A stretch of DNA of 64,000 bases from Lachnospiraceae bacterium (GCA_017542245.1 JAFXXN010000158.1:1-64000); one strand, 5' to 3'; positions 33,556-42,414 are shown, numbered from the stretch's first letter. Notes: generated by a model not told the origin, from the sequence alone. Program-made: numbers and translations.

Positions 33556-34338
33556 ATGGGAATAAATGATAAAGCTTCGGTAAAATCACAATACAATACT
33601 TCAGAAAATTTGAGCACCAGAATATCAATACATGACAAATATTCAACCAACAAGCAGGGATTCGGAAATTGGATTACGTCGCATTATGAGATTGCAACCG
33701 GAATGAAAGTACTGGAACTGGGCTGTGGTACCGGCAGCATGTGGGTTGGAAAGGGTGAACTGATAAAAAAATGTTCTAAGCTTATATTATCCGATTTTTC
33801 TGAGGGTATGCTTGATAAAACAAAGGAAACCTTAAGAGAGTACGAAGGTATTGAATATCAGGTTATTGATATACAGGATATACCCTACGCAGATAATACA
33901 TTTGATATCGTAATTGGTAATATGATGCTGTATCATGTGCCGGATTTATATAAGGGACTCAGTGAAGTAAGCCGAGTCCTTAAGAAAAACGGCAAGTTCT
34001 ACTGTGCCACATATGGTGAGAACGGTATAATGGAATATGTATATGGCCTTTTTGCAGACCGTGGAGTTGAGGCTACTACAAAAAACACTTCGTTTACTTT
34101 ACAAAACGGTGCGGAGAAGCTTTCAAAGGTATTTCTGAAGGTTATAAGATATAATTATATAGATTCTCTGGAAGTAACAAATCTGGACGATTTGGCAGAT
34201 TATGTTTATTCTCTGACGGGAATGTCAGAATTAAAGGAGATACCTCGTGAAACTATGCTTAAAGTCTTTAAAGAGAATTCAGTAGATGGAATACTTCGCG
34301 TGCCCAAGGATTACGGAATGTTTGTGGCTGAGGTGTAG
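33556..34338 (+). CDS. Class I SAM-dependent methyltransferase
   Basis: A 260-residue methyltransferase. Motif I is VLELGCGTGSMWVG, motif II/III includes LILSDFSEGMLDKTKE with the ribose-binding Asp, motif IV is FDIVIGNMMLYHVPD and post IV is SRVLKKNGKFYCATYG. It transfers a methyl group from S-adenosylmethionine to a small molecule; the substrate is not apparent. AATGGAGAACTAGCG precedes the ATG. Confidence 0.9.
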   Translation: MGINDKASVKSQYNTSENLSTRISIHDKYSTNKQGFGNWITSHYEIATGMKVLELGCGTGSMWVGKGELIKKCSKLILSDFSEGMLDKTKETLREYEGIEYQVIDIQDIPYADNTFDIVIGNMMLYHVPDLYKGLSEVSRVLKKNGKFYCATYGENGIMEYVYGLFADRGVEATTKNTSFTLQNGAEKLSKVFLKVIRYNYIDSLEVTNLDDLADYVYSLTGMSELKEIPRETMLKVFKENSVDGILRVPKDYGMFVAEV

Positions 34339-34407
34339 TATAGCTTGTTCTTATAAATGTATATTTATGAAAACTATAAAGAATTTTTAGCTTAACAAGG
34401 TGGCGTA

Positions 34408-34452
34408 ATGGATATACAAGAGGATTTTATGTTTTATATGGTGACGAAATGA
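34408..34452 (+). promoter_or_regulatory. 14-codon upstream frame, ATGA-coupled
   Basis: A short frame with ribosome binding site AAGGTGGCG encodes MDIQEDFMFYMVTK and ends at a TGA that overlaps the next ATG (ATGA). The arrangement could couple translation of the SAP-domain gene, or be the tail of a lost gene. Confidence 0.35.
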
Positions 34453-35075
34453 ATACAAGACCTGATTTTGACAGTATAAAAAATTTTGAGGAATTCAGTA
34501 GATATTACTGGTATAGAGAAGAACTTATCAAAATCTGCAAAAAACTTGGTTTGAAAGCAGACGGAGGGAAGATAGAACAAAACAAAGTGATAGAAGCTTA
34601 TTTTGCAGGTGAGAGAATATTGCCTGAAACTAAAACAAAAAAAGGAAAAAACACCTCAAAGAAAAAAGCAACAGTAACAGAATTGTACTTGGAAACCGGA
34701 CTTATAGAGTGCGGTTTCACCTTTGGCCCGAGATTTCGTGATTTTTTCATAAAACAGACAGGAGATGCTTCTTTTAAGTTTAATGTGGACATGGTAGTCA
34801 CGGCAAAAGCGGTAAAGGAAAGAGGAGACGAATCCTTTAAACTGGGCGATCTGTTGGATATCTATTACGGAAAAAAGACTTATGCGACTTATGATAAGTC
34901 AGCTCTACAGTGGAACAAATTTGTTCATGATTTTTGCGAGGATGATGCCACAAAAGTATTCCCGGAAAGACTTAAGGTAGCAGCTGCTTTGTGGAAGATA
35001 GTTCGTGAATCTGACAGAGAGAAAAAATACTCGCACGGATTGTTGGAAGATTTCTGGGAGGAAATAAAGAAATAA
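34449..35075 (+). CDS. SAP-like/DUF6434 domain protein
   Basis: A 208-residue protein. The first 60 residues (WYREELIKICKKLGLKADGG...KVIEAYFAG) look like a SAP helix-extended-helix domain, a putative nucleic-acid-binding motif. A Lys-rich linker follows, then a domain with VTELYLETGLIECGFTFGPR, as in DUF6434 proteins. Functions of this family are unknown. It is a single-gene unit with translational coupling to a 14-codon frame upstream. Confidence 0.75.
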   Translation: MNTRPDFDSIKNFEEFSRYYWYREELIKICKKLGLKADGGKIEQNKVIEAYFAGERILPETKTKKGKNTSKKKATVTELYLETGLIECGFTFGPRFRDFFIKQTGDASFKFNVDMVVTAKAVKERGDESFKLGDLLDIYYGKKTYATYDKSALQWNKFVHDFCEDDATKVFPERLKVAAALWKIVRESDREKKYSHGLLEDFWEEIKK

Positions 35076-35163
35076 GAAATTGTTTCACACAAATTACCGG
35101 ATGGATTCCGAAAGGAAATAGAGCAGTCAGAGATGGTGACATCAGAAAGAAAAGGACGAGAAA

Positions 35164-35736
35164 ATGATACATGTAAAGAAAACTGACAGATCCTGCTTTG
35201 AAATATATGATTCAATAAGCATGAATGTCGATGTAAGAAGTGAATACAAGGTAAAAAGAATTGATAACGGCCTGGGCGGATTAACTTTCGAGGAGATTCC
35301 GGTCAAGCCTTATATCAAAGACTTAAGCGTTTATGAACGTGCAACTGAATATGAGAAAGAATTTGATATCACATACTGGAGCTTTTATATGGCTTTTGAT
35401 GATGAAAAGCCGGTAGGAGCAGTTACTATCGCAGCAAGAACAGATAAGCTGTATATGCTTGCCGGACGTGATGACGCCTGTGTTTTGTGGGATATCCGTG
35501 TTGCAGATGGATATAAACATCAGGGTATCGGCCAGAAAATGCTTGATCTTGCGATAAAGGATGCTAAGGCGGACGGTTACAGGCAGATGATTATAGAATG
35601 TCAGAATAACAATGTCCCTGCATGTAACTTTTACAGAAAACAGGGGGCTTTACTTTCAAAGATTGATATGTATGCTTACTATCAGGAAGAAGCATGCAGG
35701 GATGAAGTACAGTTCGTGTGGTATCTGGACTTATAA
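35164..35736 (+). CDS. GNAT acetyltransferase, streptothricin acetyltransferase-like
   Basis: A 190-residue GNAT enzyme. Motif A is LWDIRVADGYKHQGIGQKML and motif B is MIIECQNNNVPACNFYRKQG. The N-terminal DNGLGGLTFEEIPVKPYIKDLS and the ending EVQFVWYLDL closely follow streptothricin acetyltransferase (SatA-like) proteins of Bacillota, which acetylate the beta-lysine of streptothricin. A role in streptothricin tolerance is therefore plausible, although the group also includes enzymes of unknown substrate. AAAGGACGAGAAA precedes the ATG. Doublet 5 begins 2 bases after the stop. Confidence 0.85.
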   Translation: MIHVKKTDRSCFEIYDSISMNVDVRSEYKVKRIDNGLGGLTFEEIPVKPYIKDLSVYERATEYEKEFDITYWSFYMAFDDEKPVGAVTIAARTDKLYMLAGRDDACVLWDIRVADGYKHQGIGQKMLDLAIKDAKADGYRQMIIECQNNNVPACNFYRKQGALLSKIDMYAYYQEEACRDEVQFVWYLDL

Positions 35737-35738
35737 AT

Positions 35739-35842
35739 CAATCAGAGGGACGGTTCTTTGATTGAAATTTAAATTGCAAAAGGCATTGAAAATAGGACAT
35801 TCAGGAACATGGAAAATCAATCGGAGAACCGTCCCTCTGATT
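35739..35842. repeat. REPIN-like hairpin doublet 5
   Basis: Left arm 35739-35764 begins two bases after the acetyltransferase stop; right arm 35818-35842. The spacer has GCATTGAAAATAGGACATTC, like doublets 1 and 4. Confidence 0.9.
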
Positions 35843-35866
35843 GAAGGAGATGGAGAAAAGAAAAAG

Positions 35867-36802
35867 ATGGAATACAGTACAAAAATATCTGAAAGAATGT
35901 GGAACCAGCCGGATAAGGGTGAACTTGAGGCTGAGAGAGAACAGACTTTCATAGACGATATAGTGCAGAAAGCACATATTGAAAAAGAATTATTGAGAAG
36001 TCTGGACGGAATTGAGACTGCGTTTGACGGTGGAGCGGGAAGTGGTAGATTTTCCATCCTTCTTGCAAAGCATGGAATTAAGGTTACACATTTTGATATC
36101 TCTCAGTCTATGATTGATAAGGCTAAAGAGATAGCTGAAAAAGAAGGTGTACTTGACAGGATAACTTTTGTGAGAGGCGCGTTAGAGGATTTGTCTGCGT
36201 ATGCGGATAAGGCATTTGATCTTGTTATGTCATTTGACGCTCCTATATCCTATACCTATCCGAATCAGGAAAGAACCATAAAAGAACTTGTAAGAATATC
36301 GAAAAAGAGAATAATCCTCAGTGTATCAAGCAGGCTTGGAGCATTACCTTATCTGGCAAACCCGATACAAAAAAATCAGTTTATACTGGATGAGAAATGT
36401 GATAATTCCTGGGTGCAGTGGTGTATCGCAAGTAGAGAGCAGATGATTCAAAACTTTAGTTTCAAAAAAGAGAAATTGTTAGAAACATATGAGAGTGGAT
36501 TACTCTGTGATGTTGAAGAAACCAAAAGGGCATATGATAATGGCAAATCACCGTGGAGCATTTCATATCACTTTATGCCGGATGAATTGGAAAGAATCCT
36601 AAAAGAATGTGGTGTAAAGAACATTGCTTTGGCAGGTCCCGGAGCATTTGCCAGAACAATACCAAACGAAATACTGGTAAAGATTATGAATGATCCGAAA
36701 CAGAAAGAAGAATTTCTAGACTTCTGTCATATGTATGACAGCAACCCTTATGTTTGTGGAATGGGTAAGGATAACCTTTTTGCTAAAGGAGAAATTCTGT
36801 AA
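35867..36802 (+). CDS. Class I SAM-dependent methyltransferase
   Basis: A 311-residue methyltransferase. Motif I is FDGGAGSGRFSILLAKHG, then VTHFDISQSMIDKAKEIAE with the acidic ribose-binding residue, and motif IV is FDLVMSFDAPISY. Relatives with an extra C-terminal helical part act on small molecules or cofactors. The ATG at 35867 is preferred, behind GGAGATGGAGAAAAGAAAAAG; a longer frame would start inside the hairpin element. Substrate unknown. Confidence 0.88.
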   Translation: MEYSTKISERMWNQPDKGELEAEREQTFIDDIVQKAHIEKELLRSLDGIETAFDGGAGSGRFSILLAKHGIKVTHFDISQSMIDKAKEIAEKEGVLDRITFVRGALEDLSAYADKAFDLVMSFDAPISYTYPNQERTIKELVRISKKRIILSVSSRLGALPYLANPIQKNQFILDEKCDNSWVQWCIASREQMIQNFSFKKEKLLETYESGLLCDVEETKRAYDNGKSPWSISYHFMPDELERILKECGVKNIALAGPGAFARTIPNEILVKIMNDPKQKEEFLDFCHMYDSNPYVCGMGKDNLFAKGEIL

Positions 36803-36935
36803 AAAGTTGATGCTATATCCGAAGCTATCGATGCATACAGCTTATTTTCTGAAGTTGCGAAAAAGTATTAGAACAGGCTAAGAATAAGTCAAAAATAATG
36901 ATGATGCCAGAAATCAGGATTGATGGAGAGTACTG
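36803..36935 (+). pseudogene. Possible decayed gene tail
   Basis: The gap between the methyltransferase and acyltransferase genes encodes, with one frame change, VDAISEAIDAYSLFSEVAKKY and LEQAKNKSKIMMMPEIRIDG. These pieces look protein-like but have no start, and no family is recognised. A degraded unit is possible. Confidence 0.2.
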
Positions 36936-38009
36936 ATGAAAGAAACAACAAAAAGGGTTTATTATATTGACAATTTAAGATGGATGACAGTCTCACTCCT
37001 GATATTGTATCATGCAGCTATGGCGTATAATACTTGGGGAGAGGCAAATTATATTTTTCTTGATGCTGTGAAGCCAATATCATCTGTAGTTGTTTTTATC
37101 AGCCCGTGGTTTATGCCTCTAATGTTTCTGCTTGCCGGGATATCCTCAAAATACTCTTTGAAAAAAAGGGGATATAAGGCCTTTATATTAGAAAGGTTCA
37201 AAAGACTTGGAATTCCTTTTGTTTTTGGTATAGTTATCATTAACCCGGTGTTAAGTTATATAGCTGATGTCACACATAATGGATATACAGGAAATTATTT
37301 TACTCACTATTATGTTTACTTTTCAAAATATACTGACCTTACCGGATATGACGGAGGATTTACTCTGGGGCATTTTTGGTTTATTGCTGTGCTTATAGGG
37401 ATATCCCTTATCTCTTGTCTGATAATTTGGCTGGCAGATATGATTCCGGAAAGAATAAGAGAAAAGGGAAGATTATTGGCTGGAGTATTGTTATTTGTTG
37501 GTGCTGTAGCATCTTTTGAGATAACCGCTTTCGGAAAATCGCTGATAACATATCTGTGTCTCTATCTTTTAGGATATTATTTTAGCAACCCACAGATTGT
37601 CAAGAGCATATCTAGATATAAATGGCTGTTTACAGGATTTTTTGTACCAATAGCTTTAGCCAATGCTATTCTATATGTTTATGTCGGTGAATATCAAACG
37701 TTAAATACTGTTTGCATGTACGGATCTTTGGCATTTGGTGTATTGGCGCTGTTGAGTCTCGGACACGATTACCTCGATTTTACCGGGAGTTTTAATCAGT
37801 TCAACTCGAAGGTGTCGTATGTTCATTACATTATCCACTTTCCGGTCGTGGTACTTTGCCAGTATTGTTTTAGCGTGATCAATGTCGGGAATATTGCTAA
37901 TTTCGTTCTGACGCTGGTGGTTTCTTATCCGATTACATACATCCTATGTTACGGGGTTGAAAAAACGAAGTATCTCAGAGTTGTGTTTGGATTAAAAATG
38001 TATAAATGA
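36936..38009 (+). CDS. Acyltransferase 3 family membrane protein
   Basis: A 357-residue integral membrane acyltransferase of the OafA/acyltransferase-3 type with about ten hydrophobic segments. It starts with RVYYIDNLRWMTVSLLILYH, where the conserved motif Arg and the first-helix His of this family lie, and continues with FKRLGIPFVFGI and LGHFWFI. Such enzymes O-acetylate or O-acylate surface polysaccharides or other acceptors. TGGAGAGTACTG precedes the ATG. It may modify a cell-envelope target, which would fit a defence theme; that is inference. Confidence 0.88.
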   Translation: MKETTKRVYYIDNLRWMTVSLLILYHAAMAYNTWGEANYIFLDAVKPISSVVVFISPWFMPLMFLLAGISSKYSLKKRGYKAFILERFKRLGIPFVFGIVIINPVLSYIADVTHNGYTGNYFTHYYVYFSKYTDLTGYDGGFTLGHFWFIAVLIGISLISCLIIWLADMIPERIREKGRLLAGVLLFVGAVASFEITAFGKSLITYLCLYLLGYYFSNPQIVKSISRYKWLFTGFFVPIALANAILYVYVGEYQTLNTVCMYGSLAFGVLALLSLGHDYLDFTGSFNQFNSKVSYVHYIIHFPVVVLCQYCFSVINVGNIANFVLTLVVSYPITYILCYGVEKTKYLRVVFGLKMYK

Positions 38010-38049
38010 TTAATTGTGTAAATACCTATATGTGACTAAGGAGAAATTG

Positions 38050-39201
38050 ATGAAGAAATTCATATTATTATTGGTGGTTTCTATTCTTCTTGTAGTATTA
38101 TCATGTTGCTCAAAAAATGAATCTTATGAAGTAGAAAACACAAGCAAAAATGATCCAGGTATAAAAAAAGAAATTGATGAGAATGGCATTGGTCTGTCAG
38201 GTACTACCAGTATTTTTGTTAGTGATTTATCAAAAGGCAACCGGATTAATATCACAGATATTGAAACGATAAATAAAATTATAAATGAACTTATGAATAA
38301 TAAGTTTGAATATGAAAAACAAGATAATGATAGTGATGAAAATAGTAATACATATATAGCTGTTTTTTATTGTGGCGATACAGAAATTAATGATTGTATG
38401 TATTATAGTGATCATCATATACTAATAAATTCTAAAGATATGTTTTTTGAATCAAAATTACTCAGCTATGAGTTAATTGATAACAAAATAAAAGGTAAAG
38501 TCAGTGATGTTATCATACCGGATATTCCATCAAAGTTTAATTATGCAGGGTTTAATCTTATCAATTATCCTCGAGATGTTACGATCAACAGATACCCAAT
38601 AGATACGGTAGGATTAATATATGAAGAAAATCCATCAGGCTTTACAGAAAACAAAAATTATGGGGTTTTAAAAATATATGTTACGGAGTATTTTATAAAG
38701 AGATATATAGATGAATGTCCTGTACATTCTGAAAATGAGTTTAAGTTTAAAGTAAACAATAATATTATTACTGTTTCTGAGAACAGCCTTAAGGTTGAGA
38801 ACGAATTGTTTGGATTGATTTCAGAAAGAGAGATTATTTCTTTCTGTTATAATAATACATTTTTTATGGAAGCAACTGCACTTTCAGAGATTATTGGGAT
38901 GTTTTCTATGTCTCATTATAGAGAAAAACCGAATGATAAATATATGAAGACGGAAAATTTAAATTTTGAATCTGATTATATGGGACTTCCATACACTGAT
39001 TCGATGTATCGCTATGGATACGATTACTATACCCAAGGATTTGTACGTGAAAAACCTAAAGGGGAAATAATCGGAGTGAATTTAAGAGGAAATTATATTT
39101 ATAAAGACAATGAAGGTAATTATTTTATTGATGCTAATGGATTGTATTATATGATTTTTATGGAACGTTCAAAAATCGAGCCAGATATTACTTTAGATTA
39201 G
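38050..39201 (+). CDS. Putative lipoprotein of unknown function
   Basis: A 383-residue protein with a lipoprotein signal peptide: MKKFILLLVVSILLVVLSCCS with lipobox V-L-S-C. The remainder (about 22-383) is extracytoplasmic, acidic and Asn/Tyr-rich, and not recognised. The C-terminal part has YRYGYDYYTQGFVREKPKGE. The ATG at 38050 is chosen because AAGGAGAAATTG lies just upstream. The gene is visibly more AT-rich than its neighbours, a possible sign of separate acquisition. A family 3 half-repeat follows directly after its stop. Confidence 0.75.
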   Translation: MKKFILLLVVSILLVVLSCCSKNESYEVENTSKNDPGIKKEIDENGIGLSGTTSIFVSDLSKGNRINITDIETINKIINELMNNKFEYEKQDNDSDENSNTYIAVFYCGDTEINDCMYYSDHHILINSKDMFFESKLLSYELIDNKIKGKVSDVIIPDIPSKFNYAGFNLINYPRDVTINRYPIDTVGLIYEENPSGFTENKNYGVLKIYVTEYFIKRYIDECPVHSENEFKFKVNNNIITVSENSLKVENELFGLISEREIISFCYNNTFFMEATALSEIIGMFSMSHYREKPNDKYMKTENLNFESDYMGLPYTDSMYRYGYDYYTQGFVREKPKGEIIGVNLRGNYIYKDNEGNYFIDANGLYYMIFMERSKIEPDITLD

Positions 39202-39238
39202 TTTCCGAGGAAACGCAGAAGGCGTTTTCGAGGTGACA
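39201..39238. repeat. Family 3 palindrome, single hairpin
   Basis: CCGAGGAAACGC-AGAA-GGCGTTTTCGAGGTGAC, almost identical to the right hairpin at 2990-3022. It lies between the lipoprotein gene and the next acetyltransferase. Confidence 0.75.
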
Positions 39239-39266
39239 TAGACTATATAAAAAATGGAGTAACTTC

Positions 39267-39788
39267 ATGATGGATAATGAATATAATATACGAGTAGTTA
39301 AGCTTGAAGATGCAGAAAGATTAGCTGAAATATACAGCTATTATGTAGAGGAAACAGCGGTTTCTTTCGAATATCAGGCGCCTTCAAAGAATGATTTTCA
39401 GGATAGGATAAGAAAGACTGTTGAAAAGTATCCTTATATTGTATGCACATATAATGACAGAGTGGTCGGATACGCATACGCTGAAGCCTATAGTACTCGA
39501 GAGGCATATAATTGGACAGTGACTTCATCGATTTATATTGACAAAGCTTTCCGCAGGAAAAGAATTGGATCTGCCCTGTATGTTGAATTGGAGAAAAAAC
39601 TAAAAAAAATGGGGATAGTTAATATACTTGCGGGCGTAGCATATTCTGAGAATGAAGATGAGTACTTATCACATGACAGTATGAAGTTTCATTTGAAAGA
39701 AGGCTATACTCAGGTTGCTCATATGCCATCTATAGGAAAAAAGTTTGGAAGATGGTATGACCTTCTATGGTTACAGAAAAAGATTTAA
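39267..39788 (+). CDS. GNAT acetyltransferase, phosphinothricin acetyltransferase-like
   Basis: A 173-residue GNAT enzyme with the layout of the Pat/Bar group: N-terminal YNIRVVKLEDAERLAEIYSY, central FEYQAPSKNDFQDRIRKT, VVGYAYAEAYSTREAYNWTV, motif A DKAFRRKRIGSALYVELEKK, and a final KFGRWYDLLWLQ. Pat-like enzymes acetylate phosphinothricin, methionine sulfoximine or similar amino-acid analogues. The specific substrate here is not proven. ATGGAGTAACTTC precedes the ATG. Confidence 0.88.
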   Translation: MMDNEYNIRVVKLEDAERLAEIYSYYVEETAVSFEYQAPSKNDFQDRIRKTVEKYPYIVCTYNDRVVGYAYAEAYSTREAYNWTVTSSIYIDKAFRRKRIGSALYVELEKKLKKMGIVNILAGVAYSENEDEYLSHDSMKFHLKEGYTQVAHMPSIGKKFGRWYDLLWLQKKI

Positions 39789-39808
39789 TGGTATAAAGGG
39801 TTAAAGTT

Positions 39809-40561
39809 ATGAATACGACAAACAAATTTGACGGATATTCAAAAAAATATACTGTGGGACGACCGGGATATGCTAAGGAAATGATAGATTGTCTGTATAA
39901 TGAATACGGAATGTCGGCAACGTCCGTTATCGCAGATATCGGATCGGGCACCGGTAAGTTTGCCAGACATCTGCTTGAAAGAAAAAGCGAAGTTTACTGT
40001 GTTGAACCCAATGATGATATGCGAATGGAGGCAGAAAACGAACTTTATATGTTTAGTAATTTTCATTCGATAAAAGGAGATGCTGAAAACACAACACTTG
40101 AAGATAACGCAGTTGATTTTATCACTACGGCCCAGGCATTTCATTGGTTTAATGTACAGAGATTTAAGCAGGAATGCGCTAGGATATTAAAGGATAACGG
40201 TAAGGCTGTATTGATATGGAATATGCGTGATGAGTCTGATCCGTTGAATCAGGAATTGTATCGTATCTTCATAGAGTATTGCCCCGATTTTAAGGGCTTT
40301 GGCGGAGGAATTGTGAAAGATGATCCAAGGATAAAACTCTTCTTTAACAGTCAGTATGATTACATATCGTTTGATAATCCGTTGTACTATGATAGAGAAA
40401 AATTTATAGCAAGAAGTCTTTCTGGTTCATATTCTTTAAAAGAAGGGGATAGAGGTTTTGATGATTATTTTAAGGAGATTGAAAGTATCTTCAATAAATA
40501 TGTTCGTGACGGCATCATATCAATAGGCAATAGATCTGTGGCCTATATAGGTAAGATATAA
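39809..40561 (+). CDS. Class I SAM-dependent methyltransferase
   Basis: A 250-residue methyltransferase of the Methyltransf_11 type. It begins NKFDGYSKKYTVGRPGYAKE, motif I is IADIGSGTGKFARHLLER, motif II has VYCVEPNDDMRMEAE with the acidic residue, and VDFITTAQAFHWFNVQRFKQ precedes motif IV. Typical of small-molecule methyltransferases related to trans-aconitate or unknown targets. AAAGGGTTAAAGTT precedes the ATG. Confidence 0.9.
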   Translation: MNTTNKFDGYSKKYTVGRPGYAKEMIDCLYNEYGMSATSVIADIGSGTGKFARHLLERKSEVYCVEPNDDMRMEAENELYMFSNFHSIKGDAENTTLEDNAVDFITTAQAFHWFNVQRFKQECARILKDNGKAVLIWNMRDESDPLNQELYRIFIEYCPDFKGFGGGIVKDDPRIKLFFNSQYDYISFDNPLYYDREKFIARSLSGSYSLKEGDRGFDDYFKEIESIFNKYVRDGIISIGNRSVAYIGKI

Positions 40562-40592
40562 AATCAGAAATGGGTCTAATGCTATTAGAGTA

Positions 40593-40685
40593 AGGCTTCC
40601 CCTTGAGGGGATTATCTCTACCACGAAGTGGTTGAGATGCCTCACTGGCGAAGTGAAGCTGTCAGCGAAGCTGACTGATGAGGTG
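40593..40685. repeat. Branched palindromic repeat (family 2, long form)
   Basis: It shares the order of hairpins with the copy at 27533 (CTTGAGGGGATTATCTC, CCACGAAGTGG, CACTGGCGAAGTG), but its last hairpin is CTGTCAGCGAAGCTGAC instead of GGCACGAAGTGCC. It ends TGATGAGGTG. Confidence 0.8.
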
Positions 40686-40738
40686 ACAATACTTAATGAC
40701 ATTTTTGATAGAATGATGATAAAAATGAGGATTTTAAT

Positions 40739-41335
40739 ATGAAAATATATGTAGATTTTGATGACTGCCTTTGTGAAACCGCCAGGGCATTTACGGGAAT
40801 CGCTGATAGAATGTTTGGAAAGAAAGTCCCTTATGAAGAAGTGCGTTTCTTTAATCTTCAGGATTCTTTTAATCTTACGGATGATGAGTATAAACAGATC
40901 ATGATAGAAGGGCATCTTCCGGAGGTTCTGCTTTCGTTTGAAGAAACTCCCGGTGTTTCAAGGGTGATCAATGAATGGGTTAACCGGGGATATGAGGTTG
41001 ATATTATAACAGGCAGACCTTACAGTACATGCGAAGTATCCAGAAGATGGCTTGATGAACATGGATTAAGCAGGGTAGAGCTATTTTTCTTAAACAAATA
41101 TGGAAGAGATCAATTTTATAAGAGAAATGATTATAATCTTGAACTGGAAGATTTTTATAGAATGAAGTTCGATTATGCCATAGAAGATTCGCCGGAGGCA
41201 TTTAAGTTTTTTGATCATCTGCCTGAACTAAAGGTAATGATATTTGATCGTCCATGGAACCGGGAATGTGAGCTGCCTAACAGTAATTATTTTCGGTGCC
41301 CGGATTGGGATTTTATAAGAGAAAAAGTAAAATGA
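40739..41335 (+). CDS. 5'(3')-deoxyribonucleotidase-like (NT5C type)
   Basis: A 198-residue HAD-family nucleotidase. Motif I is MKIYVDFDDCLCETA with the catalytic DxD, motif II contains DIITGRPYS, and motif IV is DYAIEDSPEAFKFF. This layout matches the NT5C-type nucleotidases that dephosphorylate pyrimidine nucleoside monophosphates. Its role among detoxification-type genes may be nucleotide clean-up. GAGG precedes the ATG. Confidence 0.85.
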   Translation: MKIYVDFDDCLCETARAFTGIADRMFGKKVPYEEVRFFNLQDSFNLTDDEYKQIMIEGHLPEVLLSFEETPGVSRVINEWVNRGYEVDIITGRPYSTCEVSRRWLDEHGLSRVELFFLNKYGRDQFYKRNDYNLELEDFYRMKFDYAIEDSPEAFKFFDHLPELKVMIFDRPWNRECELPNSNYFRCPDWDFIREKVK

Positions 41336-41379
41336 TAATTAGAATCTAATCAGACTAGACAATTATAAAAAGGTGGAAA

Positions 41380-42414
41380 ATGGAAAATACACTAGAGAAA
41401 ATTATGAAAATGTTTTTCAATCAGCCTGCAAAGAATATAATTATTCTTGACACCCGGGATGACGATGATGATTTCAGGGAGGCAATCCGTATCGATTTAG
41501 AAAATGGCGAACGATATGTATTAAAACTTGCTGCTAATGATTTTACATTTCCTGACAGAATAAGGATGTGGGGAAGAACTGCCGATGAATATCGAAATCT
41601 GGGATACTATACTCCTCGAATAATTTCTGACAGATGGGGCGATTTTCCAAGAGTAGAATATAAAGAACGGAATTGTGTGGCTTATCTGGAAGAATTTGCG
41701 CCATATAAAAATGCAGGAGAGCACAGGGACGGAGCCAATGTAAACCTGGTTCCTGAGGAGGATTATTTACATGATGCATGGCGTATGACTGCAAAGGTTG
41801 CACAAAAACATTTTGATTTCACAGAGTATCTTTCTGCATGGTGCCTTTTTGATCTGTTCGATTCAACTTGTGAAGTTGACGAAGTTATGGAGAATGCTTT
41901 TTCCTGGAAGGAATATGCGGAGCGTCTTCCTGAGGAGTTCAAGGAGCAGGTGAATAGGATATGGAAGCTATGGGAAGAAAATAAAAACTTCCTCGAACCT
42001 GTATACAGAAATCTGCCTAAGTCGGTATTTCAGGCAGATTTGTGCTCAAGCAATCTTCTTTTAGATGATCAAAATAAACTTGTGGGAGTATTTGATTTTA
42101 ATCTTGCCGGTAAGGAAGTGGTTTTAAACTATCTATTTAGGGAAACGTATGGGAATGATTTTGAAGATGAGATAGAACTGCTTCGGGAGATGCTTCAAGT
42201 GGTCGGAGAATACTATGAGTATTCGGAGCTTGAAAAAGACATGGTATTAATGTTATATAGGTATTTGAAGCCTTTATGGTATATTAAGCTGGAAAATCTG
42301 AAGAAATTGAAGGATGATTGGAAGGCAGTAAGAGAGTATCTGAATAAGACGGAAGAATACCTTACCATTGATATCGATTTTAAGTCCTATATGACAAAGG
42401 ATAAGATATGTTAG
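41380..42414 (+). CDS. APH/choline-kinase-type phosphotransferase
   Basis: A 344-residue phosphotransferase. The catalytic loop is FQADLCSSNLLLDD, matching the H-x-D-x4-N pattern with the first His replaced by Gln, and the metal-binding segment is VGVFDFNLAGKE. These motifs place it in the aminoglycoside/choline/homoserine kinase fold. It is longer than typical drug phosphotransferases. The N-terminal half contains LENGERYVLKLAAN, which carries the nucleotide Lys. Substrate unknown. AAAGGTGGAAA precedes the ATG. Confidence 0.82.
   Translation: MENTLEKIMKMFFNQPAKNIIILDTRDDDDDFREAIRIDLENGERYVLKLAANDFTFPDRIRMWGRTADEYRNLGYYTPRIISDRWGDFPRVEYKERNCVAYLEEFAPYKNAGEHRDGANVNLVPEEDYLHDAWRMTAKVAQKHFDFTEYLSAWCLFDLFDSTCEVDEVMENAFSWKEYAERLPEEFKEQVNRIWKLWEENKNFLEPVYRNLPKSVFQADLCSSNLLLDDQNKLVGVFDFNLAGKEVVLNYLFRETYGNDFEDEIELLREMLQVVGEYYEYSELEKDMVLMLYRYLKPLWYIKLENLKKLKDDWKAVREYLNKTEEYLTIDIDFKSYMTKDKIC

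Noticed and set aside
35762-35866. Longer N terminus for the methyltransferase at 35867
   Set aside because: The added codons lie in the hairpin doublet and there is no ribosome binding site at the earlier ATG.
10663-40685. Family 2 repeats as tRNA-like genes
   Set aside because: The three-way fold recalls a cloverleaf but has no anticodon arm, T-loop motif or acceptor stem of the right length.
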